Source of the DNA: Coenobita brevimanus
Taxonomy: Eukaryota > Arthropoda > Malacostraca > Decapoda > Coenobitidae
DNA: 64,000 nucleotides
Reading direction: 5' to 3'
Assembly (NCBI GenBank): GCA_032717465.1
Contig: CM064691.1
Location: 1,324,815 to 1,388,814, forward strand
The notes below the pieces were generated by a model, which was not told where the DNA came from, did no database searches, and was given only the letters and a program-made list of their open reading frames with translations. Below are positions 10,095 to 22,986 of the stretch, piece by piece. The translations under genes were made by a program, and so were the position numbers. How positions within the stretch are numbered: the stretch's first letter is position 1; each line of letters begins with the position of its first letter.

Positions 10095-13000
10095 GTAAGT
10101 TATGATTTAATCCAACGTAACCAAATTTAACCTTTACTATTACGAACGTTGATTTTCATAACTTATCATAGCCAAACTCTCCTCCTGATCAGTTCTAACA
10201 ATCTAACCTAACCTAACCCAACCAAAACACAGGGAATACCGCTCAAGTCTAGTTATATAGATTTTTCAGCTGCATACATAATTATACAGTATGGAATGAA
10301 TTAACTCGTCGCAGTAATTCTTTTTCCGTTGTTTTTTCTTACATCCTTTCATTCTTTCTTTCTTCATCTTTCATACTTTATACAATTCACACCACCAGAG
10401 AGTTCATCGTGGAACCCTCGAAATGGTAATACTGATACCATATCGTGGGAAGTGATTGTCTAGGATCGGAGTGAAAATACTACGTTCCTCATCTCCCAGG
10501 ACATCCGGAACGGTGCAAGTTGTAGTATGTATTGTGCCGTAAGATATTCCCAAAAGAATTTCTAGATCAAACCACTCATCAGCACTCCAATGCATCCAAG
10601 AAATGAAATGCTAGTGTGCATACCGCCACGATGTAAATGATATTCTTCCACCTCTCAGGATTTGATCATTCATTTTTCCACCTCTCAAGATTTGACTATT
10701 GAACTTGGTGAATATGTCGAATGAAAATGTGAACGGTACAGATATCAGGTGCTACGGTTAATAGTTATGCCCCTTATCCAGTTTCACCCATCTTGAATGC
10801 ATGATTATCTTTTTTATTCATTTGTTTCTCCTTCCTCTGTTCTATTATTTAAAAAAAATGTTTGCATATACTAAGGTCGGCTCAAACACGTCAAACCAGC
10901 ATATGACTTATTCCACGTCTACAACCCCAGTGACTCATGAAACCATATAAAATCTCATAGCACCAATATTACAGTTTGCAGGTTCACATTAATATTTCAG
11001 ACAGTGGCTGCTTTATTATTTGCATTGGTATCTGTCACCCTCTACCCCACTTTAGCTAAACTGTGTATCTTTACAGTCATTTATCCATTTAATTCACACC
11101 TGAAGTCGTGTAGACCTTTTCCAGTGACGTCAGAGAATCACGTGACTTTTGTTTACAACTCCGTAGTGGACGTCAAACTCCTCATAATAATGGCTGTCCA
11201 GACAGGGTTGTCCAAGATGGAGCTGTCAGGAAGAAGATAAAGTGTTTGGGACTTGATCCTTACACCATATCCAGGGAGAAATTCACTAGTTTCAAGGATT
11301 AGTTACCGAAACCAGATCTCAGATACGACGATCTCTATCATTACTTGGTAAACACCCCGTTAAAGTTCACTGGGGCATCTCTCAAGGTAAACACATGTCA
11401 CATTGCATATGTGTAATATAGGTAGCTGGAAATGACATACAGTATACGTTAATCGTCTTGATAAGTGGGGCCAGGGGGAGATGAATGGAATAGGTTACCC
11501 AGTGATGTAGTTACTGTCGCCTCTTCAGAAAGTTTCAAGAATAGGCTAAATAAGCATATAACAGGTATACTGTAGGTTGCATATACAAATTGTCATTCTT
11601 GTAGTCACACGTCCGTGAGAGCAGACTAGCTTAGGCCTGCTTGGGCTATTGTAGGTAGGGTGTTAATCTAGTGTGACAACTCAGAAGTCAAGATGAGGGA
11701 ATGGCAATTTTGGCCAAGCTAGAGTAAATGGAGTATAGGCCTAGGATCGTACCATCAATCAGACAGTGACATGGTAGGTCTTTTTTATACGGAAATATTT
11801 ATAGTTAGTCCTACATTACGAAAGGTTAGGTTGCTTAGATAAAAAAAAAAAAAACTTCCAACCGAAATGAATATCAACTGAAATTAGTTCCATAAAACAT
11901 GTGAGTTCGGTGTAATTCTGGAAACTTACTAAAAACAATTATTTTGGAAATTTCAGTAAGTCAAGGTGTAGATACATACAAATAGCCTCTATATGTGTGA
12001 AGCAGTTTATAAAGTTATGCATAAATGATAGTATATGCCAAAACTGTTAATATTACTATTGAAGTTAACTTTTATATTAGCTACAACTGAAACATAACGT
12101 TGGCACCAATTAAAATGAAGGTCATTTATTTCATGCTGAAGAATACCACAACATAAAACTTGAAGACTTGAACAGCATAGCTTAAATGACTTAACGTTTT
12201 ATATAAACAGAAAAGTCTTACTACATACAGCAGTAAAAGATATATATAAATGGCTGTTAATATAACCTCTAGTAATTACCTATTTTTTGTATTAAAAAAG
12301 AGAAAACTGAATATTTAACCGGAGCACGTATTGACAGTTTGGCATTCAGTGGAGCAATTTTCATTTCTAAGTAAAATGGAAAACTATACATAGTTATACA
12401 AGTAATTACTTCATTTTAATCAAAACATTTTAGCACAGGCTCATACTGGTATAAAACAGTTTTACACTGTAGAACTGAATAGTGTTCTGTACTCCTGCTA
12501 TTACAATGATCCATCATGACACAATTATCAGTTTCAAATGAGTCACACTGTAAAATATTGAAAATATAAAACTTTAGGCTATAACCTAACCTAACAAAAC
12601 CTGATCTAATGTAACCAAATTTTACCTTGAGTATTACCTGACTTCCAGTTTATTCATTGTCACTTAAGCACCTGACATCCTTAATCATCACTGCTGTGGA
12701 GAATTTATGTCAGAGTTCGTTTGCGTAGAACTAGAATAATACCAAAACAAGGCTTGTGACATGGACCCTCCCCTTCCATTCCCACGCACACACATGGCCA
12801 TGTAAGTCTTGTACTCTGTGACAGCATAATCTGGATATCCCAGGATATCTGCAACTGTTAAGAATGATAAATATGACCGTATCTACTCACAAATCATCGG
12901 CTCACCTGATATGAAATGCTTGCTAGTCGGGCGTAGGCTGCCAGTTCTACCTCCTCACGACACCTATCCACTTCTGTCACCTTTCCTAATTCGCTAGAAA

Positions 13001-15336
13001 TCGTTAGGAGTGTACCCGACTTCCAGTTTTCTGCCTTGTTTTACAGCCAAAATACAGTAGTGGAAAACCATTCTGGAATCTGCACTTCTCCTTTCTACGA
13101 CGTCCGACAATTTGCCGTCTCCTATGGAGTCGTAAACAAAGTCACGTGACTCGTGACATCACGGAAAAGGTCTATTCGTAAAGGATCATGACAAATTTCA
13201 GATAGCAAAAATTCTTCAGGACTGGTAACTATTATGGTGGGAAAGAAGAGCCTCGATGATGATGATGATGATGTATTGAAGTGCTCTTTCCGAAGTCAGC
13301 CATGCATACTCCTCTCTGTTTAAATTTTCAGCATGTCTCGATTATCATACATCCATTAATATCTCTCTTTTAATTATAGTTTCTGTTTTAGGTGTCCATT
13401 TTCCTTTCCAGCATTTTCCCCTCCCTTCTCACCTTTCAAACACTTGCAGGGAGATGTGTCAGCTCAGTCACAGCAGCTGCCATCACTCCCTCGCTTATCA
13501 TTTACGAGATCCACCTCTATAACGAGTCCTTTTGCGCCTCTGCAGGTTGGTGTAGTTACCCATAAAATCACTAGTTTTCTTTGATTTATTCATCTATCGT
13601 TTTCTTTCTTGTGTTGTTTTCAAGAGTAACTTTTGTACAATAAGTTCTGAGTTGTTCCTCTTTGATTTTAAGCCCTACTGATGTATTTACATCCACTTCC
13701 ACTCCCTTGACGTCCTTCAGTGTCTCCGTTCTAAGTGTAGCCAGGCTGCCTCTGCTTGTGAGCTAAGAATCAACACTGCTCAAACTAAACTCTGCTCGCC
13801 GTCTGTACAACTATTACCCTCCTCGGTTCTCATCTCGAAATGGTACTGTACAAGGCTATGAATATCTGGACATCCCTCTCTCCTTCCTTTACAGTATAAC
13901 CCCTCCAAGTGTGTCACAACCCTCTGCACCAGCCTCATTCTCTGACTTCACCTCCATGGCATCCTCATCATTGGCCTAGTGGTGATCAGCATCCCAGTTG
14001 CTCGTACTTATAACTATCTATCTATCTATTACCAGACGTCTTAATCCCGGAAGGGGTGGCCACAAACAAATCGCCTCCATGTCACCCTATCCTTCGCCAT
14101 TTCACTGCCCTGTTCCTCACACCCCCCTCTATCATATACCTCTCCACTCCATCCCTCCATCTCATCCTTGGCCTATCCCTCCCTCTCCCCCTCTCCACCT
14201 CACTCACGTACACACTCCTCGTCAGTCTCTCACTCCTCATCCTCTCCACATGGCCAAACCACCTCAGTGTTTCGCCAAACGCGTCCTATCACTTACAACT
14301 GTAAATTACGAAGCAGACGATTTTCACCCACAAGTTCTTCAGTAATTTTAGTTCCGTAACGGTTAAAAAATAGATTCTTGTTTATGTTTACTTAAATTCA
14401 GCCCAAGAATCATTGAAATTAGTACATCAGAACACATATACTTTGTCTACTGTTTTCTCTTTTACCATCGTTGCCTTGAACCACCCAGTAGCAATGCCAT
14501 ACCCTACCTAATAACAGTGATGATGATAATAATAATAATCTGTCTGTCTATCTATTGCCAGACGCCTCAATTCCGTTCGCGGTGGCCACAAACAAATCGC
14601 CTCCACGTCGCTCTGTCCCACGCCATTTCACTGCCCTGCTTCCAACTCACACCCCCCTCTCTCATCTACCTCTCCACCCCATCCCTCCATCTCATAATAA
14701 TAATAATAATAATAATAATAAACCAGATGTGCAGTATCTTTCTGTGCATCCTGCGATATGTTTGCCGAATTCGTTGCAGCCTATGTGCACCTTTTCCCCT
14801 ATTTCTGATATATTTTTATTTTTTTTGGGGGGTCACGCTCCCCAAATATTGCATTACGGATTAGAGTCCATATACAACACGTGCTAGTATTTTGAAGCCA
14901 TATTTGCCCTCCTTTCACTGTTTCAGAGAATTTGAAGTTTTGTGAGGAGGGCCGATCCCCCTAAAAATACAGGCTGAAAGACCTTAGGGGGATGACCAGA
15001 AGAACTTACCCGGGAAGTTTCATTCAAATCTGTCTCCTATTCCTGACATTATTAATTTTTGGGAGGGAGCTGACCCCCCAAGAATCAAAAGGGGGCTTAC
15101 TTCCAAAATATCGCATTACGGATGAGAGTCCATTGTGTACCTAAAACTGTGATATCAAAGCCATAGCTGAACTCCTTTTGATAATTTTCAGAACTTTTTA
15201 GTTACTGAGGAGGACTGACTCCCCTTGAAAGACATGGTAGGAAAATTGTATGTAGTGGAAAACAATACCTTAGTAACCAGACGAACTTACCTGGGAAATT
15301 TCATGTAAATCAAGCAAATAGCCTAGGAGGAATTAA

Positions 15337-15430
<94 letters not shown>

Positions 15431-15680
15431 CTGCATCTCGCGCCACGGTACACAGCGAGGTGCCGGAAGTGATACTATCATGTTTCGAAGAATTGACAAT
15501 AATAATAATAATATTTGGTTTGTTTGTTTCTCTTGCAGTGAACCGTACATGGACAGCGAAACTCGTGAAATGCAACAACAATTGGGTTATCAAGACGATG
15601 ACGTTTTCACAGGTAAACCATCTGCAGTTTAATGCGTAACACTGTAATGTATACAGTATTTATGTTTAGTACTTGTGGAA

Positions 15681-15757
<77 letters not shown>

Positions 15758-16253
15758 ATAGGGGACGCTTACCATCCACTCACTCAATGTTGTGCTGCTC
15801 TCGGGTGTCTGCCCTGTCCTCTCCTCCATCCTTCTTTCCTTCCATCTTCTTGTCTTTCTTGCCTTCATTCTTTCCTCTTCCTTCTGCCTACGGGTGGCTT
15901 TACACTCCCTCTTCTGTCTTTCATTCCTTCATTCTTTCCTCTTCCTTCTGCCTGTGGGTGACTTTACACTGAGTGACAAGCCAAATGGTTTCCTGTACAC
16001 CAGGAAACCATTTACTACGCTGGGTGGTAACCATATAACCAGATTTTGGCGCCTGGTGGTTTAGTGGGTAATTATTGTGCTCCAATCGGATTGAGCTGGT
16101 GAAGGTTTATATCCAAGGGATGGTTGGGGTTTATTGCTCACGTAATGCCACTCAAGGATGAGTAAGGCTGGTAACTCTCATCTTAAATGTCAGGACCAAC
16201 TGCCTAGCCCCGGGCTCCTACGCTTCTTATGGGGCATCGTAGGATTGGATGAT

Positions 16254-16331
<78 letters not shown>

Positions 16332-18048
16332 TCAGTGTGAGAGTGGATAGGTCTAGATGTACAACCCAGAAATTCGTTGATGAATATAGGAGGAAGTTGG
16401 TGAAAGGACAGACCCAAGGAACACCGGTACTCTTTAGAACAACAGTGAGAGCAGAAATGGCTTCCTTTAGAGAGATTTTAATCTCAGGCAGGAGGAAGAG
16501 TGAGGAGAGGAATAACTATCACCAGAGACATGCGAAATATAATTAGAAAGGAAAGTATAAGTGATAGAGATGGACTACGATGTTTGGGATGAAAACTTGT
16601 CTTTCCACATCAAATATCTCTTCCACAGAAATTTTGAAGCTGCGTCACCTGGCGACGTATGAGAACTATCATCAGCTTTCTTAGCGAAACGATCACTCAC
16701 AAAGTTGTTTATCTGAGTAAAGTTAAGGTTTAAAAAGTATTGAATGCTGGGAAGAGAGAAAGTACGATTTTGTAGTTGTATAGTTCAAAGATAAAATTCC
16801 TCCACAGCTGTATTACATTTCATGTTTGACCATTTTGGCGCCAAGTCCGTGATATGGTTTAGAGTAAGACGGTATGGGGCCGGCACCTCTCCTCACTTTC
16901 CCCTGACGCTGCCCCAACACCTAATCATCCCAGAGTTCTGCGTGAAGTTGAAGGTTGCTCTTTCAGGTTGTGGTGAAGGGGCTAGCTAGGCTTCCTGTGT
17001 CAGAGTGGAGGGTGTTCCTTATTGTGAATTATTCTCCCGTTTGTATGGTCTAGGAGAGGGAGAAGTGTTTTGGCATTCGTATCCTTTCGAGGGATGAAAA
17101 TTAGTCTAGCGTAAGATATGTTTTTCAGCTAGATAAGTCTTAGTGAGGATTTCATAATGCGCCTATCACGAGCAAATATTTCTGCCTTATCAGTAGACGA
17201 AACGGTAATAGAACTAATCCAGCAAAAAAGAGGATAGGAGGAAGAGGCTAAGGGTATGTGAAAGATTATCAGCAAGGTCCCAAGGTGGATGATATTTATA
17301 GAAAGTCGAAGAACAGACAGCACGATTTTGGGCACAGACGTATACCACATTTGATTCGGGGCTACGTTGGCGCCGCTACCCTTTGAAAGCCATCTCGTAT
17401 TAAACGAATTATGATTAACCAAAGTGTGTTGGCGTTAGTTAGAAGGTACGAAAATGGATTGTATGCTTTCGTGCCCTCGGGGATAAGCTCCGTAATGCGC
17501 AAACCACACTCCGATTGCTTTGGTCTCGAATGTAATTATAATGCCACAGAGTTATACAACTTGCAGCGACAGTACCACAGACGCAGCTTCTGGGGAGAGT
17601 TCACAGGCGTTTATGGAGCAAAAGAACACATTACTGAAATAAGGTGGCGATCCGAGAAGCCCAGTAGAGAGAAAAAGTTTGACACAGTAAGCATATAGAT
17701 TAATTACAAGAAGCATCAGATCGGTTAAGCTGTGTCTCACTCATGGGTATGGTTAGGGTACTGTTCAAGCTGCTTTAGATTAGTGAAATTATTGAAGATG
17801 CAAGACCGTTCATCAGGTAGGTCAGTGAGTTAAGAGAACTAAGTGGTGATCAGTGAAGTCACCTAAAAGATAGATTTCGGGGAAGACAGAAATGGAAAGA
17901 ATGTACGAGTATGCCAGTTTAGAAGCAAGGTAGTGTGTTTGTTTGTGTTGTGAATGTGTGTACTGGTGAAGATGATACGAAAAGTAAAATAATAATCATG
18001 CTACAGTGATAAAATTGAAGTATAATGATAATGATGATGATGATGATG

Positions 18049-18094
<46 letters not shown>

Positions 18095-18175
18095 AGCAAC
18101 TTCTACTACTACAACAACAACAACTACTACTAATCATAATAATAACAATAGTAATAATGTGAGTATGTACACACA

Positions 18176-18226
<51 letters not shown>

Positions 18227-20963
18227 CCAGAGAGAGAGAGAGAGAGCGGTATGTATGTGTTACTACCTCTGAGTGTACATGCACCAGGTATCGGGTCAGG
18301 TGTGTGGGGCAGGTGATGGAGGATGTCAGCGTCTGAGGGTTGGCGGCAAGTCGTCAGCCAGAATAACCACTCAAAACACTGCCATCAACGTGTATGTCCA
18401 TGTGCTACATTTTACGTGAGTTTGCCTCAAGTTTTTAATTTTAGTAATAATAATAATCTGAACACATGTAGTATTAACAGTAACAAATAAAGTATATGTG
18501 TAGTTTCTTCCCGTACATTCAGAGAAAACATGGAAACTACATACCCAGTCATGCGATTGGAACGCAGATTTCTTTGAAATCCACGTGTTTGCTTTCCCGT
18601 AATTCTAATCTTTTTTATTTTGGGTAGGGGGCTGACCTCCCAAGAATCATTAGGGGGAATTACGCTACCCAAACAGCATTACGGATGGGAGTCCATTCTA
18701 CAACATGTACTAAGATATCAGGCCCATATCTGCACTTCTTTCACCGTTTTTGAGAACTTTTAATTTGGTGAGGAGGCTGTATGACCCCCAAATAATCATG
18801 GTTGGAAAGTTATACACCGTCGGAGTAACCAGACGACCTCACTTAGAAAACTTCATTCAAATCTTGCCCCCCCCCCTCCTTTTTTTTTTTTTTTTCTAAA
18901 GGGGCTGACCTCCCAAGAATTACTGGGGGGGCTCCACTGTCCCCAAATATCGCATTATGGATCAGAGTCCATTTCATAACATGTAGTAAGATATCAGAGC
19001 CATACTTGCCCTCCTTCCCCTATTTTGCATCCTGTATAATTTTTCTACGGGCTGACCTCGCTAAGGATAAAGGCAGAAAATTTTATAGAGTAAAAGATAA
19101 TATGAAAGACCCAGACGAACTGACCTGAGAAGCTTTGTTGAAATCTATGTGCTCACTTTCCTTTATATCTGATCGTTTTCATTTTGAGGGAGTAACTAGG
19201 AAGCTGTCACAGTTAACCAGGTAAACAAGTGGATCGAGAGGTAGTTGGCTGACACGCAGACAAGGCTCGCAAACAGGCCACAGTCATGGGTCTGGATGGC
19301 AAATAAATAATTGTGGAGAAGGCCAGAGGTGGTGAGAAGGAAACAGATGGTGATACAGGGACTTTTATGCATGTGGAGAGTGCAGACGCGTGTGTTGCCC
19401 TCATCGCCAGCTGTAGGTCTGCTCTACAGGCTTTAGCGCTGTTTGTTCACTATTAGGATGCTTTTAACAGTAGGCTAGCTAGTACTCCTTTTTCCCCTCT
19501 CTTTCCTGTTTTTAGATACAGTGGTAGTTTATATCTATTTCCTGAGACTGCCTTTGCTTACGTCTGGAGGATCCCAGTTCACTGATGGCTCTGGGGTGTG
19601 AATCAACACAGACGCGGCCTTCCGAGAGTGGTTCAAGAGGATAATCTAAGACTTAGGTGTTTTACCCAGGGTATCTTGTCCCTTGCTTGTCTTTTCCATT
19701 CTTCCCACTACCCCCGAGGGGGTGAGGTGGTTGCTATGGAGGACGCCCCTGCCACCCCTCCCCGCTTCAGGAGAGGTGGTGGTCCAGACGACCCGATGAC
19801 TGATTACCTCCCCCTGTCTGACCAGCACTGGACCCGAGCCCCGCCAGACATAACTACAGAATACTTTCCTCGTTTATTACATGCTGTTGGATCAGCTTCC
19901 TTGGCCAGTCTAAATCCCTTCCTAGTCAAAAAGGTCATTGGTGGCTGTGCTGATAAAGTTACACAGATAAAAAAATAAAAAAATAAAAATAAACAGCTAG
20001 TGGAGACCTCCTTGTTGAGACTAAATTCTTCTCATGGTAAGGATTAGCTTAAGCTGCGAAGGTTTCACCGCTATGATGTTGAGCCAAGGAACCTGCATTT
20101 CATGAATTCCTGCAAGGTGGTTATCACTTGTAGAGCCTCATGGTTATGGAAGAGAGCGACATCATACGTGAACTTGCTCACCAAGATGTCACAGAAGCAA
20201 GATTCATTACTCGATTCTCGGAAGGCAAGAGGACGAAGACCCGGACGATAGGCTTGACTTCTGGCAACTTTTTTCTTCCTGCACATGAAAAATTTGGCTG
20301 AAATTTTTAATGTAAGATCTTATATCCCCAATCGACTTTGTTGCTGTCAGTGCCAACTTTGTGGGCATAATGACAAGTCTTGTCAGCTACCAACGTAGTG
20401 TTTAGCAAATGTGCAGCTGCTGGTCATGATGCAGACCACTGTACATCCAAGACAGTGTTGCATTCACTTTAAGGTGCTCACTCCGCTCCTCGAGGGATTG
20501 CCCTAAATGGAAGGAGAAGAAGGAGGTCTGCACAGTGAAGGCAACGGAAGTCATCCCATATGCTAGCAATAAGGTGAGGGGGTTGCCTGGTACTCCCAAC
20601 CTAATGTGTCCTAGGCACTGACGGTTATGTCCCGTTCTGTGTTGTGCTCAGTAGTGTAGCAGACTGACCTTATCCCCAGCATTCTTGTCACTCGTTCTGC
20701 CTCTTCATCTGCTCCTCCTGTACGTTCCACCTCTTTACCGACATCCCTTTAATAACTTCTTACTCCCAGTCTACTGCTTCATATCAGTTAGTCTGACATT
20801 TCTGATAAGGTTAATCTGACTACACTTACCACCTAGCCACGCCCTCATGTACTTCCTTCTCCTGCTTCAGCGAGGGAAAGAAGGGTTGGCTGTTCCTCGG
20901 GGGAGTCTGGGAACCTTCAACCTTGTTATAGATGATACGATGAAGTCTGTGTTATCAAGCACC

Positions 20964-21014
<51 letters not shown>

Positions 21015-22936
21015 AATAAATAAAACCAAACTCAAATGCCCTCCTTGTAGATCTTAAATCGTCGCATTCAGTGTGTTACAGTGGAATTGTAGGACTCTCG
21101 GGAATATATTACACAATATATCAATCTTGCTATCCATACACAGGCCACACAGCACTTGTTTACAGGAGACGCGCTTGGTGGATCACTCTCATCCTCCACA
21201 GTTCAAACACTACCACTCGTGTAGAAGAGTATGATGCTCACGGAGTTGCCATATACACACACGGATCACACCTACAAGTGGTTCTAAATTCTACTGTGGA
21301 AGCTGTAGAGTAAAATTTAATAACACGTATCTGTCTATTTGCTTTCTCTACTATCCACCACATGGCCCCATTGACAGTGATGCTTTGAATTCACTTTTTG
21401 AACACCTTCCTGGGAATAAGTTGGTGTTTGGGCGACTTTAACGCCTATCACTATCAATGCGGTAGCTTTTTTTTTTTTTGATGCATGGAAGAAGGAACCA
21501 AAGGCCAGGAGCCCGCAAACCGTTCCTTCCAAGAAAAAAAAAAAACAATACAAAAAGTAGCCAAATTCAAGATCCGTTCGTTTCGAGATGCCTGGACACA
21601 CTGCGTTTGAAAGACTGGAGGTCATAGGAAGTTGGAAATACAGACCGAGGGAGACAGTTCCAGAGTTGGCCTGTTGCATAAATGAAGGACTGGGAGTAAC
21701 GGTTAACTCTTTGCTTGAGGATCGATGGTCGTGGGGAGCAAGTAGCCGACCTAACACTATAGTCCCACCTCTGTTCTGTACGATGGTAGGGCGACTCGTG
21801 TAGATGATCGTACTGGTAACGTTTCGGCGATTGACTCATCTCGCCCCGGGTATACATCAAAATCTCTCGTGGAATCCTTAATGACGACTCCTTGGGAAGT
21901 GATTATTTTACCCATCTGTCTTTCTTATACACACGACATTATTTTGGACTCTCCACCTCCAAAAATTGAACTGTAAGAAAGCAGACTGGGGATCCATCTC
22001 AATATCGCCGATTTGAAAATATCTGGGGAGACCATAGATGTAAAAGTCCAAAATTATTATTTATTATTATATTATTATTATTATTATTAGTGTTGTTGTT
22101 TTTACGTAGAGTATCCATCATCCAATCACTTTGTGTATTACTGAGTTCAGATGTAGAATCTCCAGAAACTATGACTACATATAGGTAATACAGTGGTGAT
22201 TATCAAATTGCTAGGCATAAAATAAACCGCCAGAGATGAGGTACTGCCAATATTACCCCTCTCTCCCTACCCTTCCTCTGCAAAAGAAAGAAACGAAAAA
22301 TGCAAACCAGAAACGAGAGCATCTTTGAATTTTTGCTTTTATTTCCACTATTTTCAGCACGAACGGACTGCAACTGACCATCAAACCAGACCCTCGTGTT
22401 CGATCCTGGGACTTGAGGGTGAGGGAGTGCCAGTGTGTCAACGAAAAGGGGGAAAGTGACGCTAAAACAAAAGCTCCTACCGAAAAACAGTTTGAATCTG
22501 CCGCCCAAACCAGCCGTCACTTCAAATCATGTTCCCAGCAAATCATCCGGGACGTGGGCAACAGCTCCGGTATAATTCTTCAGCGAGGATTTTCTCAGGA
22601 TTTTTGTTATTTCTTTAACGTGAGTGTGAATTTACCTTTGAATATTTTTATCTCTTGAAAATTCTCTCACTTGACGGATATATCTGTAGTGTGATCGAAG
22701 TCAGTATATGTGTCAATGTGTTTATATGGAATTATGTATGTAAACAACTTTATCTCATCAGTGCCAGATCCAGTTCAGATCAAAATCATCTCATACATTG
22801 TATATAAATCTGGGAAAAAGGGATTCAATTCTCATACAGAAGGATCGAATGCCAAAAATATAAGAAGGTAAAATTTCAGGATGTGGCGTTGTCTCGTGAA
22901 TGGTTAGTCCAGTTTAGAACATGATTTGCAGCTAAA

Positions 22937-22986
<50 letters not shown>

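Noticed and set aside
10201..10222. Telomeric repeat (TTAGG)n
   Set aside because: Only about three units here and near 62465; such short strings are common in arthropod genomes and do not mark a telomere.
10404..10595. 63-codon minus-strand ORF (HWSADEWFDLEILLG)
   Set aside because: Looks protein-like, but has no splice context, lies in intron 1 of the plus-strand gene and could be a fragment of a LINE on either strand; not assignable.
15539..15612. Alternative frame of exon 3 (EPYMDSETREMQQQLGYQDD)
   Set aside because: Open, but needs two bases from the previous exon and leaves one; neither agrees with exons 2 and 4, while the other frame fits both.
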